A stretch of 64,000 nucleotides of DNA from contig DLHF01000033.1 in NCBI GenBank assembly GCA_002483085.1, forward strand, positions 35,510-99,509. Direction: 5' to 3'. This DNA comes from Ignavibacteria bacterium UBA7675. Its GTDB lineage: Bacteria > Bacteroidota > Ignavibacteria > Kapaibacteriales > UB7675. Below the pieces are notes generated by a model. It worked only from the letters and a program-made list of their open reading frames with translations, did no database searches and was not told the origin of the DNA. A program made the position numbers and the translations under genes. Of the stretch, positions 34,424 through 43,894 are shown piece by piece. Position 1 is the stretch's first letter. Each line of letters begins with the position of its first letter.

Positions 34424-36238
34424 CTACTCTTCGTCCCCTGCATACAGGGCGTCGATAAGTCCGGCGTATTTTCGCTCGACGATATGACGTTTCACTTTGA
34501 GCGTCGGTGTCATGTCGCCGTTCTCTACGGAGAATGGCTCGGAGAGAAGCGCAAACTTACGCACTTTTTCGTACTTCGAAAAATCGCTTTGCAGTCTGTT
34601 GATGTCCCGCTGTATTTCCCGGTGGACTTCGCTGTTTGCAGCGAGATCGCTGTTGCTGCTGTACAATAGCCCCTTCTCGTCGGCATAGACACGCACGGCG
34701 TCGAAGTCGGGTACAAGGAGGGCTGTGCAGTACTCGCGCCTATCGCCGATCAATACCATTTGGTCTATATAACGGCTCTGCGATAAAGCGTTCTCAATGG
34801 GCTGCGGAGCTATATTTTTTCCACCACTGCTCACTAATATATCTTTTTTCCTGTCGGTGATCTTCAGGTGCCCGCTTTTGGTAAGTATACCGATATCGCC
34901 TGTGTGCAGCCATCCTTCGCCGTCAATCACTTCGCGCGTAGCGCTATCGCTGTTCAGGTATCCCTTCATCACATTGTCCCCCCGAACTAGAATCTCACCG
35001 TCGTCGGCAATACGCACCTGCACATTGAACAGCGGCCTTCCCACCGTTCCAAGTTGGATATCTTCCACGCGGTTTACGGCGATACAGGGCGACGCTTCGG
35101 TCAGCCCATATCCCTCGATAATTTTCAGCCCTGCCGAAAGAAAAAATTCTCCTACCTCTAGTGGCAATGCGGCACCGCCAGATACAAACAAACGCAGCCT
35201 GCCACCCATGCGCTCGCGTATTTTTCCAAATACGAGCTTGTCGGCTAGTGTATTCTTGAGCTTCAGGCTTGTTGGGACATGCCCCGCCTGCGCGGTTTTG
35301 TAGTATTCTTTGCCAATGTCGAATGCCCAGCGGAATATCTTTTGCTTGGATGGCGTTTCTTTTTCTACTTCTGCAAGGACGCGGTTTCGGATGCGCTCGA
35401 ACAGGCGCGGTACACTTGTCATTACTGTTGGGTGCACTTCTTTGAGATTCTCCACCACCGTTTCTATCGATTCTGCAAAGGCAATAGTGGCTCCGCAGGC
35501 AAATACGGTGTAGTAGCCCGCTGCACGCTCATAGGAATGGCAAAGCGGTAGATAGGATAAAATCACGTCCTTGGGAGTAATTTTGATGGCCTCAGAAGCA
35601 CCCTGGACATTAGCAACGAGATTGGCGTGCGTCAGCATCACCCCCTTTGGCTCGCCCGTTGTCCCGCTTGTATAAATAATTGTAAGAAGGTCGCTTGGCT
35701 GCACGTCCTCGCATTGCCGCGCAAACCACATTCGCCGCTGGTCGGCACTCATGTGTTCCCGCCCTTCCTCGGCTACAACAGAAAAGCGGCGTACCATGGA
35801 GTCGTCGGTATCAACGTCGTCATTCATGATAATAATATGCTTGAGCGCGGGAAGGCTATCGCGAACTTTCAAAATTTTCGTAAACTGAAACCGATTCGAG
35901 ACAATAATTACCCGCGCATTGCAGTGGTGAAAAATAAATTCTTCCTGCTTGGCGGTCAGCGTGGGGAAAACAGGGACGTCTACAGCGCCCAAGCCTGCAA
36001 TTGCCATGTCTGCCACGACCCATTCGAGCCTGTTTTCAGAAACAATGCCTATCACATCGCCCTTTACAACTCCCATCTTGTAGAGCCCTGCAGCGAAGGC
36101 TTCTACTTTTTCTAATAAGTCTGTATAACTAATAGCTTCATAGCTCCCCCGCACTTTCCGCATAAATACCGGACGGCGATCTCTGGCATACGTTTTCACA
36201 ACGCCTTGAAACAATTCTGGTATCGTCAAAAAAGCCAT
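34424..36238 (-). CDS. Long-chain acyl-CoA ligase (AMP-dependent synthetase)
   Basis: Adenylate-forming enzyme of 604 residues that activates long-chain fatty acids to acyl-CoA. The ATG at 36238 (MAFLTIPELFQGVV) is chosen because the family begins there; the open frame further upstream runs into intergenic repeat DNA. Motifs: the P-loop IIYTSGTTGEPKGVMLTH, SYLPLCHSYERA, the EGYGLTEASP motif, the WLHTGDIG block and TDRKKDILVSSGGKNIAP with the hinge before the C-terminal catalytic lysine domain. This pattern matches the FadD15/ACSL branch found in Bacteroidetes and Chlorobi. Role: membrane lipid turnover or beta-oxidation. Confidence 0.94.
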   Translation of the reverse strand: MAFLTIPELFQGVVKTYARDRRPVFMRKVRGSYEAISYTDLLEKVEAFAAGLYKMGVVKGDVIGIVSENRLEWVVADMAIAGLGAVDVPVFPTLTAKQEEFIFHHCNARVIIVSNRFQFTKILKVRDSLPALKHIIIMNDDVDTDDSMVRRFSVVAEEGREHMSADQRRMWFARQCEDVQPSDLLTIIYTSGTTGEPKGVMLTHANLVANVQGASEAIKITPKDVILSYLPLCHSYERAAGYYTVFACGATIAFAESIETVVENLKEVHPTVMTSVPRLFERIRNRVLAEVEKETPSKQKIFRWAFDIGKEYYKTAQAGHVPTSLKLKNTLADKLVFGKIRERMGGRLRLFVSGGAALPLEVGEFFLSAGLKIIEGYGLTEASPCIAVNRVEDIQLGTVGRPLFNVQVRIADDGEILVRGDNVMKGYLNSDSATREVIDGEGWLHTGDIGILTKSGHLKITDRKKDILVSSGGKNIAPQPIENALSQSRYIDQMVLIGDRREYCTALLVPDFDAVRVYADEKGLLYSSNSDLAANSEVHREIQRDINRLQSDFSKYEKVRKFALLSEPFSVENGDMTPTLKVKRHIVERKYAGLIDALYAGDEE

Positions 36239-36411
36239 AGCAGTAGTATGAAGGTGGATAATCGCAAACCGGAATTTATGTGCATGATCGTGCAAAGTCA
36301 ATTGAATTTTCGCTTGGAGGTCAAGTAGCAGGATACGCGCAGCACCGGATTTGTATAATCTACTCCTCCGTTGTCCATTCGGGAATCTATCAAATAAAGA
36401 TGTTTTTATGG

Positions 36412-36660
36412 CTTTCTGTCTTCGACCCGGTGCTTTGTCTCCGCACCGCGCTGCAATACCGCTGCAACGTTGTCCAACCTTCTCCGCATAGTTGCAGGGC
36501 AATTGCCAGCCGCCCGAGGAAACGGTTTGCCAGCAGTTTCACCATGCGGTTTCTGTGGATGGCTTCCCCCCCCCCTCGCGATACAGATCGCAAGCCACGC
36601 GGCGGCTATGCTGCGCGGTGCGGAGACAAAGCACCGGGCCGAAGACGGAAGCACCCATCG
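36412..36660. repeat. Inverted pair of half-B repeats
   Basis: The 707-base gap at 36239-36945 has no gene. A reverse half B at 36412-36462 (CTTCGACCCGGTGCTTTGTC, TCCGCACCGCGCTGCA) faces a forward half B at 36595-36660 (CCACGCGGCGGC, CTGCGCGGTGCGGAGACAAA, GCACCGGGCCGAAGACGG). The arms match over about 45 bases, with roughly 130 bases between, including a run of ten C at about 36566. Confidence 0.8.
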
Positions 36661-36710
36661 CAAAAGCAAGCTCAACGCTACGTCGGACGATCTCCATAGC
36701 AACACGAGTT

Positions 36711-36846
36711 CTCTGAAAAGCACCCCGTTGGCAATATCGCAATAACCTATCGCAATAACACAGGGAATAGACACACCCAAGCGGGCAATCTTCGCAATGC
36801 CGCTCACTCTCTGACAAGCACCCCGTTGGCAATATCGAGAAATGCA
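36711..36846. repeat. Short direct repeat pair
   Basis: AAGCACCCCGTTGGCAATAT occurs at about 36717-36738 and again at about 36815-36835, each preceded by CTCTGA and followed within a few bases by GCAATAAC. Spacing is about 98 bases. Confidence 0.75.
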
Positions 36847-36867
36847 ATAACGGCGATTAAGAATAAA

Positions 36868-36903
36868 TTCATAAAAAAAGGCAGACTGGGGTCCGCCTTT
36901 GCA
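36868..36903 (-). terminator. Terminator of the TPR protein gene
   Basis: On the minus strand AAAGGCGGAC pairs with GTCTGCCTTT around CCCCA, followed by TTTTA. Confidence 0.85.
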
Positions 36904-36945
36904 AGTAGCGTGGAAGTTAGAAAATCAAACGGGGGAATCCCGTCT

Positions 36946-37437
36946 TCAGTTCAGCCGCGCCCGTAGTCGCTCATGAGCGATCTCAGACACAGCAAATTTC
37001 GGGTCGACTTCAAATGCCTTTTTATACTGCTTTACAGCCTCAAACCATTTGCCCTGCCGCTCGTACACACGCCCCAGATTATATAAGGCAAAATGCGGTG
37101 TTGCATAGCCTTCGATATCTAAAGCCTTATAGAGCCAGCGTTCAGCTTCGTGGTACTCGCCTATCTCGATCAAGTACACTCCAATATCGTTGTATGGATT
37201 GCCATAAGCCGGATCGATTTCAATAGCCTGTATGCATTCCTCTATCGCTTTGTCGTACTTCCCTTCGTGGCTATAAGCCCAGCCGCGAAAAGTAAATGCT
37301 TCTGCTGTGGGGTGGTATCCGATGGAAAGCGTGTACAGCTCAATGGCTTTATCTATCTGCCCTGTCATGTGCGATTGATACGCCTGCCGTAAATACTCAC
37401 CAGCCTTTTCGATCTTTGATTGACTGTCCTGAATCAT
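36946..37437 (-). CDS. Small TPR protein
   Basis: Cytosolic protein of 163 residues made almost entirely of tetratricopeptide repeats: AYQSHMTGQIDKAIELYTLS, FTFRGWAYSHEGKYDKAIEE, PYNDIGVYLIEIGEYHEAER and YNLGRVYERQGKWFEAVKQY, i.e. about four repeats from residue 13 to 155. No signal peptide. A strong ribosome-binding site (TAGGAGG) precedes the ATG at 37437. Such proteins are scaffolds; no partner can be named from context. It is a single-gene unit ending in its own terminator. Confidence 0.9.
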   Translation of the reverse strand: MIQDSQSKIEKAGEYLRQAYQSHMTGQIDKAIELYTLSIGYHPTAEAFTFRGWAYSHEGKYDKAIEECIQAIEIDPAYGNPYNDIGVYLIEIGEYHEAERWLYKALDIEGYATPHFALYNLGRVYERQGKWFEAVKQYKKAFEVDPKFAVSEIAHERLRARLN

Positions 37438-37496
37438 ACAAACCTCCTAACTATATTCTTACCAGTAGGTAACGAATAACCACTTTCGGAAGTGTA

Positions 37497-38426
37497 TCAC
37501 GTAGGCGATTTACTCTGTAGAGCTTTGCGTACAAAGCCACCTGCTTTCTGCAAACATGCGGTTGCTTCGTGGTATGCCATATCGCCCAGCAGCATGACAA
37601 TTGCAGTCTTTACATGCTCCCCAGCAGAAACCAGCACCGCCGATGCAGTGTCGTAATCCGTACCCGTTGTTTCCATCACTACGCGGCGCGCTCGCTCGCG
37701 CAACTTCTCGTTGGTCATCTGCAAATCCACCATGACATTGCCATAGGTTTTGCCCAGACGTATCATCGACGCAGTAGTGAGCATATTGAGTACGAGTTTT
37801 TGAGCCGTACCAGATTTCATCCGCGTGGAGCCCGTAACAACTTCTGGCCCCACATTCGGACAGATAAATACGTCCGCAGCAATGCCAAGCCTCTGCAATT
37901 GCTCACGCGAATTAGTGGTAACAAGTACCGTGCCTGCCCCCCGTGTTTTTGCTTCGCGCAGAGCGCCCACTACATAGGGCGTTCGCCCAGAAGCTGCAAT
38001 ACCACAGACAACGTCATTCGGCCCAACCTCAAGCTCGCGGACATCGTCTGCTCCGCTCTCCGGACGATCTTCTGCCCCCTCCTGCGAACGAAAAACGGCA
38101 TCGGAACCACCGGCGATGATTCCCAGCACCATACCGTGCGGCGTACCAAAGGTAGGCGGACACTCTGAGGCATCGAGAATACCAAGGCGACCACTCGTTC
38201 CGGCTCCAGCATAGATCAGGCGTCCTCCTGCCGTAAAAGCCGCCACAATCATGTCCACAGCTTTGGCGATAAATGGCAGCTCTTCGCGCACAGCAGGCGC
38301 CACTCGGCTATCCTCGCTGCTGATGATAGATAGAATCTCTTGTGTATCCGCCGTGTCGATAGCTGATGAAGCGGGATTATTCTGCTCAGTAGGAAGCGCT
38401 GTAATTTCGCGAAATAGTGGGTTCAT
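37497..38426 (-). CDS. murQ: N-acetylmuramic acid 6-phosphate etherase MurQ
   Basis: SIS-domain lyase of 309 residues that converts MurNAc 6-phosphate to GlcNAc 6-phosphate and D-lactate in cell-wall recycling. The ATG at 38426 (MNPLFREITALPTEQNNP) is preferred to one nine codons upstream because homologues begin near here. Diagnostic sequences: LIYAGAGTSGRLGILDASE (sugar-phosphate loop and catalytic glutamate), ECPPTFGTP, IAGGSDAVFRSQEGAEDRPE, GIAASGRTPYV and VGPEVVTGSTRMKSGTAQK. Length agrees with the family (about 300). The usual transporter or AnmK partner is not adjacent, so other recycling genes must lie elsewhere. Confidence 0.97.
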   Translation of the reverse strand: MNPLFREITALPTEQNNPASSAIDTADTQEILSIISSEDSRVAPAVREELPFIAKAVDMIVAAFTAGGRLIYAGAGTSGRLGILDASECPPTFGTPHGMVLGIIAGGSDAVFRSQEGAEDRPESGADDVRELEVGPNDVVCGIAASGRTPYVVGALREAKTRGAGTVLVTTNSREQLQRLGIAADVFICPNVGPEVVTGSTRMKSGTAQKLVLNMLTTASMIRLGKTYGNVMVDLQMTNEKLRERARRVVMETTGTDYDTASAVLVSAGEHVKTAIVMLLGDMAYHEATACLQKAGGFVRKALQSKSPT

Positions 38427-38504
38427 AGCAGTTGGCCGAAGGTTGTAAAACAACTGTCGCCAGCTCCGTCCTGCGGAACCGGCGACATATCTGTAGACAT
38501 CGGT

Positions 38505-41500
38505 TTATTTCATGCTGTCGTTGCGCTGCAAAGCCTCGAAGTACCGGCGGATAATCGCCTCGTAGTCCTTTGTATATCCCTGCTGAATAGAGCGCAAAAG
38601 CTCCTGTAATGCCTTGTTGCGGCCTTCCTGTGTATCAAGATTGAGCTCAGCCGGGCTATTCCGTGTTACATTGCCGCCGCTGTTGGATTCCCGCTGTTTC
38701 TCAAAATCGCGTTCACGTGTAGAGCGTGTAGCGTCCAGCAAGCGCGAGAGAATGCGTTCCTGCCGCTGTATCGTCTCCGAATTGAGCTTACCAGTACGCA
38801 TATCGCTTACAATTTCCTGCATTTCCTGAGCAAGTTTATCGAGGTCGCCAAGAGCTTTTTTCTCACCGCCCGACTCTTTTTGCTCTTTGGCAAGCTGTTC
38901 GAGCGATTTCTGAAGTTTTGCCTGCTGCCCAGCAAGGCGACCAAGCTCCTCGCCCTGGCCTTGACCGTTTTTCCCGCTTTTGCCGCCTTGCCCCTGCCCC
39001 TCTTCGCCTTGGCCCTGAAGCTGTTTCATACCCTGATTGAGCATCTGCTGCTCCATAGCCATTTGTTGCAGACGCTGCATAAAGCCCTGCCCCTGGCCTT
39101 TTCCTTTGCCCTGACCTTGCCCCTGGCCCTCGCCTTGCCCCTGGCCTTCGCCCTGCATACGCGATATCGCCTGCTGCATTTGCATGATGGACTGATTCAT
39201 CGAGCCCATCGCTTCACCCTGCGATTTAGAAGCCCCCTGGCCATTGCGGTTAGAAAGCTGCTCCTGCGCCTGTTGCATTTCCTTCATCGCATTGCCGATT
39301 TCTTTCCCCATTTCTGGAGTAACGGAAAACGACTTTTCAGAGAGCTGCATCATATTGTTAGCAATGTTGTTCAGGTCTTGCAGTGCTTGCGACTGTTTCT
39401 GAGCCTGCTCGCGGAATTGTGCAGAGTTGTAGTCCATCGACTTCGCTTCTTCCTTCATCTGCTCTTGGCGCTTGGAAAGGTCGATCATATCTTGCACCGA
39501 CTGGCGCATCTGGCGCATTGCTTCCTGCGAGTTCTGTTGCTGCATTTGCTGCTTCATCTGCTGCATTTTTTTGGCAAAGTTCTGAAGGTTCTTTTGTGCC
39601 TTCTGCTGGTTCTGGCGCGCCTGTTCCTTATTTCCCTGCTGCATCTGCTGCGAAGCATCCTGCATAGCATCCTGGGTTTCTTCTTTATTAAGCTCTTCCA
39701 TCGCCTTCTGCATTTCGTCCATAGGCATATTGTCGCCTACTTCCTTCATGAGCTGTTCTAGGTCTTTCATTTCCTTGCTGATCTTGTCGAGTTCTTCCTG
39801 GAGCTCCTTTTGCTTCTGGGCGAGTTCGCTCATCTTCTGTTTGTCGCTCGGGTTGGTATTCTCCATCTGCTTTTGCAGGTCGCGCTGCTGTTGTTCCAAT
39901 TCCTGCGCTCGTTTAGCCAATTCATCGGTCTTCTGCTCGGCCTGCGTGCGCTTCAGTATTTTCATCGTGCGCTCCACGCTCTGGCGGAACTGCTCCTCGT
40001 TGAACTGGAAGTTTTTCATCGCCTGATCCATCTGCTGGGGCGACATTTGGTCTACCGCTTTCTGCATCTGCTGCTGTAACTGCCGCAATTCCGGCGAGTC
40101 GACCTTTTTCATGAGCTCCTGGAGCTCTTGGTACTTTTGCAGTGTCTCGGGCGTGATAGCCTGGTTCTGCTGTAATTGCTCTGTCATCTCGGACAGCTTC
40201 TGGCGCACTTCCTCTACGCGCTGCCGAAACTCCTCTTGCTTCTTTAGAATCTCTTCTATCTTTTTCTGCTCTTTCCAGTCCAGCTTATCCTTCTGCTGGT
40301 CTTTGCGTAATTCGCGCGCTACTTCGTCCACATCTTTTCTTACCTGTTCCGCTTCTTTCAGAATTTTCTCTAATTCTTTTTGTGCGAGCTCCTGTGTTTT
40401 GTCGGCTTCTTTAAATACTTCATCCAGCGAAGGCAGGCGCACTGTGAGAAGGCCAGTGCGAGCAGTTTTTGGACCGCTGACAATGTCGTTGTCGGCAATC
40501 TCTACATAGAACTCATACTTGTCCTCGGGCGATATACCTACTTTGTTGAGATCCCACACATAGGGAATTTCAGCAGCAAGGCTGGTGGAAGGCGCTATAA
40601 TCGACACTGTGCGGTACTGCTCTTCGGGCTTGCCATAGCGCGACTCCACAAGGCGGTATTTCAAGCGCAGCGAGGAAAAGCCGTAGTCGTCGGTTATCAC
40701 AACGCGCACAGGCAAAATAGCATTCTCGTTTACTTCTACATCAGCCGTAGGCTCGATAAGAGCAATCGTGGGATAACCGTCCGAAAGCGAAGTCACCGCA
40801 TAGTGGATAGGCTCCTCGTTCTTCTGCCCGCTTTTGTCGGTAATACGCACAAAATACTCGCCATTGAAGGTGACGCCGAATCGCCCTTCGGCGCGGCGGT
40901 CGGCTACCGACATGGGCACGACGACAGTGTCTACCGCACTGGTGGGATGTGCTTGTGCATGGCCTTGCGTCGTATCAGCCGAGGCAAGCGACACACCATT
41001 TTTTTTGAGTAGAACTATTTCCGCCGTGCGAAGATCTTTGCTGGCAATAATTTGCAGGCTTACCACCGAGCCGCGCAGGGCTACAATGTCGGCGGAGTTT
41101 TCATCAATATTCCGCGAGGCGAGGCGCGTGTAAGAAGGCGATGTCACACTGCCCGACAGCGAGCGAATGTCCGGTCTGTCTAGCACACTAATAGAGCCGC
41201 GCGGCGAAGAAATTACAGCAGTGTACCACGGCACTTCGGCGTAGAATTCCACGCTGCGCTTGATAGCGGGTATCTCGAAGCGGAAATTGCCTGCGGAATC
41301 GGGCCGCACGGTATAGGTATCAAACTCTTCCTGCTGCTCTTCGCGTATCCGCAAGTTGACGTAGTCGTAGGGGAATGCACCATGTACTTTTATCACAACC
41401 GCAGTGTTGGCACCGCGCAGTACATCTGCTTTTTTGGGCTCAATCTCCAACGAGAACGAAGCGGGGGGTACAAAAGCTTCGCTAAAGTGCCGCAGGCGGT

Positions 41501-42062
41501 ACAGAGCGGGATTCATACTGCTGGAAAAGCCGCCAAAGCCAATCGCGGCCATCAGAGCAGCGAGAAGAAAGGCTATCAGGCTGCGCTTTTGTTCTTCGCG
41601 GTTGATGATGACAGAAAAATCGAGCGCGCGAGCCCGCGAGCCAATGCTACTGAATGTAGCAAGAGCAAGTTCCGGCGACATTCCAGCAGGCTGCTCCGTA
41701 AGTCGGTACAATTGCAGTGCATTGGTCAGCCTGTCGTCCACGTCGGGGTACTTTCGCCCTACGCGCAAAGCAATTTCATCCTCGGTCATTCGCCCGCGCA
41801 TGCCCAGCACGCGCAACAGCGGCGGCACGGCAAACCACCCAAATGCACCGAGCGAGCCGAGCAGCCATGTAAAGAAGAGTCCTGTGCGGATGGCCGTACC
41901 TGCATAAGCAATAGCCTCCACAACAGTGACAATCGTCAGTAGCGATAGTGAGATAGCCACTGCCCACAGCAGCCCGGCAGACAACGAAAGAAGAACCTCT
42001 CGACGCCTCACCGCTCGCAATTTGTGGACGAGTTCCTGATAGAGTGCTTGATACGTTCCCAT
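38505..42062 (-). CDS. DUF4175-type membrane protein with very long Q/M-rich coiled coil
   Basis: Membrane protein of 1185 residues. Two helices near the N-terminus (about 24-47 and 58-84) plus a third (about 165-185) anchor it, and beta-rich domains follow (about 190-530; FSLEIEPKKADVLRGANTAV). From about 545 to 1130 it is a charged, Gln- and Met-rich coiled coil (QQLQQQMQKAVDQMSPQQMD-type sequence) broken by a Gly/Gln stretch of GEGQGQG repeats at about 970-1000. This matches DUF4175 (TIGR02302) proteins, normally encoded with MoxR ATPase, DUF58 and DUF4159 genes; the DUF4159 gene lies 245 bases upstream. Probably an envelope or stress-related assembly; molecular function unknown. Confidence 0.88.
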   Translation of the reverse strand: MGTYQALYQELVHKLRAVRRREVLLSLSAGLLWAVAISLSLLTIVTVVEAIAYAGTAIRTGLFFTWLLGSLGAFGWFAVPPLLRVLGMRGRMTEDEIALRVGRKYPDVDDRLTNALQLYRLTEQPAGMSPELALATFSSIGSRARALDFSVIINREEQKRSLIAFLLAALMAAIGFGGFSSSMNPALYRLRHFSEAFVPPASFSLEIEPKKADVLRGANTAVVIKVHGAFPYDYVNLRIREEQQEEFDTYTVRPDSAGNFRFEIPAIKRSVEFYAEVPWYTAVISSPRGSISVLDRPDIRSLSGSVTSPSYTRLASRNIDENSADIVALRGSVVSLQIIASKDLRTAEIVLLKKNGVSLASADTTQGHAQAHPTSAVDTVVVPMSVADRRAEGRFGVTFNGEYFVRITDKSGQKNEEPIHYAVTSLSDGYPTIALIEPTADVEVNENAILPVRVVITDDYGFSSLRLKYRLVESRYGKPEEQYRTVSIIAPSTSLAAEIPYVWDLNKVGISPEDKYEFYVEIADNDIVSGPKTARTGLLTVRLPSLDEVFKEADKTQELAQKELEKILKEAEQVRKDVDEVARELRKDQQKDKLDWKEQKKIEEILKKQEEFRQRVEEVRQKLSEMTEQLQQNQAITPETLQKYQELQELMKKVDSPELRQLQQQMQKAVDQMSPQQMDQAMKNFQFNEEQFRQSVERTMKILKRTQAEQKTDELAKRAQELEQQQRDLQKQMENTNPSDKQKMSELAQKQKELQEELDKISKEMKDLEQLMKEVGDNMPMDEMQKAMEELNKEETQDAMQDASQQMQQGNKEQARQNQQKAQKNLQNFAKKMQQMKQQMQQQNSQEAMRQMRQSVQDMIDLSKRQEQMKEEAKSMDYNSAQFREQAQKQSQALQDLNNIANNMMQLSEKSFSVTPEMGKEIGNAMKEMQQAQEQLSNRNGQGASKSQGEAMGSMNQSIMQMQQAISRMQGEGQGQGEGQGQGQGKGKGQGQGFMQRLQQMAMEQQMLNQGMKQLQGQGEEGQGQGGKSGKNGQGQGEELGRLAGQQAKLQKSLEQLAKEQKESGGEKKALGDLDKLAQEMQEIVSDMRTGKLNSETIQRQERILSRLLDATRSTRERDFEKQRESNSGGNVTRNSPAELNLDTQEGRNKALQELLRSIQQGYTKDYEAIIRRYFEALQRNDSMK

Positions 42063-42144
42063 AGGGTCTATAAAAAATGAATCTGTCTGATGGATAAGAG
42101 AATTGTCTGCTCCATAGCGCTGTAGACACGTGCGGTCTGCAACG

Positions 42145-42290
42145 CTTCGGCCTCTGTCCGTGCTGTGGTCTCTGCACCGCGCTGCACCGCCGACGCGTGG
42201 AGTTCATCCCGTCATTCGCGCATCAGGACGCTAAGAACAGTGCGCGGACGAGCTTGTAATCACCGCACGAGCAAAGACGCCCGTGCCCAT
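42145..42290. repeat. Dispersed repeat, half B (reverse) plus A-like fragment
   Basis: CTTCGGCCTCTGTCCGTGCT and CTCTGCACCGCGCTGCACCGC match half B read in reverse. About 80 bases further on, GACGCCCGTGCCCATA (42270-42285) resembles the end of half A. They fill the gap between the DUF4175 and DUF4159 genes. Confidence 0.65.
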
Positions 42291-42307
42291 ATCCCACAGC
42301 TTTCAGA

Positions 42308-42976
42308 TCAATGTGTAAGAGCCCAAACAATAATATTCGTACCAAATCTGAGCGATTCTTCGCGCTTAGCTGGAGGATCGTTGTGCACTTCCGGATCGGC
42401 CCAAGCATCGCTGGGATTTGTCTCGTATGTATAATACACACACAGCCTGCCATTGTGAAACAGGCCAAAGCCCTGCGGAGCCTTTTTGTCGTGTTCGTGT
42501 GTCTTGGGAACACTATTAAACTGAAAATGCGCCGAGTAAATGCCGTGCGAAAACGGCAATTCGGCGAAGTCCTGCTGGGGAAATACTTTTTTCATCTCCT
42601 GGCGAATGGATTTATCCATGCCATAGTCGTCGTCGATGTAAAGAAACCCGCCGTTCTCTAAATACGCACGCAGCCTTTTTACCTCGGCATCGGTGAAATT
42701 GATATTGCCGTGACCGGTGAGAAAAAGCAGCGGATAGCTGAACACATTATCGGACGAAAGATCGACGTATTCGTACACAGGGTCGACATTGATATTTGTG
42801 TTTTGGCGCACAAATTTTAGAAGATTGACTTCTGCCGACGGGTCATTGTACCAATCGCCACCACCTGTGTATTTTAGGCGTGCGAGCTTTACAGCGCTGG
42901 CCGGTTTCTGGGCAATAGATTCGCGCACGCTGGCCACGAGCACAAGCGCGGCCAGAAGAGGGACAATATATTTCAT
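42308..42976 (-). CDS. DUF4159-domain exported protein
   Basis: Exported protein of 222 residues. ATG at 42976 gives a signal peptide (IVPLLAALVLVASVRESIAQ). The DUF4159 core is recognisable: LARLKYTGGGDWYNDPSAEV, LLFLTGHGNINFTDAEVKRL, LENGGFLYIDDDYGMDKSIR and MKKVFPQQDFAELPFSHGIY, a class I glutamine-amidotransferase-like Rossmann fold without an obvious catalytic cysteine. It lies on the same strand directly upstream of the DUF4175 gene, the known neighbour, although repeat DNA now separates them. Function unknown; the pair belongs to MoxR-associated systems. Confidence 0.88.
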   Translation of the reverse strand: MKYIVPLLAALVLVASVRESIAQKPASAVKLARLKYTGGGDWYNDPSAEVNLLKFVRQNTNINVDPVYEYVDLSSDNVFSYPLLFLTGHGNINFTDAEVKRLRAYLENGGFLYIDDDYGMDKSIRQEMKKVFPQQDFAELPFSHGIYSAHFQFNSVPKTHEHDKKAPQGFGLFHNGRLCVYYTYETNPSDAWADPEVHNDPPAKREESLRFGTNIIVWALTH

Positions 42977-43047
42977 AGTATTCCGGTGTAATCTCAAAAG
43001 CAACCGAGCCTGCCAGAAGCGCGAGAAGTTCCGGCTTCAACAGTCGA

Positions 43048-43722
43048 TTACCCTGTAAACGTACAAATCAGCACTTTCTTTTCCTGCTCTTCAAACCAGA
43101 CAATACCTCGCATTACAATCTGGTGTACCTCTACCTTTAGTCCGGGAAATTTTTTCACAGCTTCTTCGATCTCGGCATCCAGGTTCCCACCCTTCAGGCA
43201 CAGAATTTGCCCACCCGGCTTCAGAAGCGGCTCCACCCACGAAATAAGCTGCACTAATGGCGCTACAGCACGGGCAGTTATCACATCGAACACCCTGCGA
43301 TAACGCGCTTCGTCGGCAAGAGTTTCAGCACGCGCCTGCACAGCATCGAGTTTACGCAGTCCGGTATGCTTGGCGAGCATCCCCGTCGTCTTGATTTTTT
43401 TGCCAATCGAGTCTACCAGCAGCATCGACGTTTCCGGCAGAGCAATCTTCAGAGGGATACCGGGGAACCCTCCGCCAGTACCAACGTCCATACAGCGCGC
43501 GCGTGGCGGTATCGCCGCATATTTCAGAATTGCAAGCGAGTGTAGAATGTGCCGTTCGTAAATATTGTCGAGGTCTTGGCGGGAAACCAAGTTGATTCGC
43601 TTGTTCCAGATTACCAACTCATCGTGAAACCGTTCAAATTGGCGCATCTGTTCTCTATCGAACACGAGGCCGTTGGTGGCACATGCCGTCCAGAATCCTA
43701 TTGCATCCATTACAGTATCCAT
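43048..43722 (-). CDS. rsmG: 16S rRNA (guanine527-N7)-methyltransferase RsmG
   Basis: SAM-dependent methyltransferase of 224 residues that modifies G527 of 16S rRNA. The ATG at 43722 has CGGAGA upstream; upstream in-frame sequence has no homology. Family motifs are present: the N-terminal helix FERFHDELVIWNKRINLVSR, YERHILHSLAIL, the SAM loop CMDVGTGGGFPGIPLKIALP, LLVDSIGKKIKTTGML, and ITARAVAPLVQLISW. Length is normal. Usually found near gidA or parA; here its neighbours are a divergent glycosyltransferase and the DUF4159 gene. Confidence 0.95.
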   Translation of the reverse strand: MDTVMDAIGFWTACATNGLVFDREQMRQFERFHDELVIWNKRINLVSRQDLDNIYERHILHSLAILKYAAIPPRARCMDVGTGGGFPGIPLKIALPETSMLLVDSIGKKIKTTGMLAKHTGLRKLDAVQARAETLADEARYRRVFDVITARAVAPLVQLISWVEPLLKPGGQILCLKGGNLDAEIEEAVKKFPGLKVEVHQIVMRGIVWFEEQEKKVLICTFTG

Positions 43723-43894
43723 CGCAGTCTCCGTAAAGCGGTTTCCTCCCGCTCCGGTCGGAATACCATACACTACCATTCAATTCGCTATATTTGCAAA
43801 GTTACAGAGATTTTTCATTCTGCTACAGAGTAAAGACGCGCCACGACCTGGCAACTCATCTGTAGAGGCATTTTGCAGCTTTCCGGTTACAGCT

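Noticed and set aside
36239..36502. 88-residue N-terminal extension of the acyl-CoA ligase
   Set aside because: The upstream part is translated half-B repeat DNA; the family begins at MAFLTIPELF.
38880..39761. 293-residue open frame antisense to the DUF4175 gene
   Set aside because: It is the complement of the Gln/Met-rich coiled coil; the predicted protein is a low-complexity Leu/His sequence with no ribosome-binding site.
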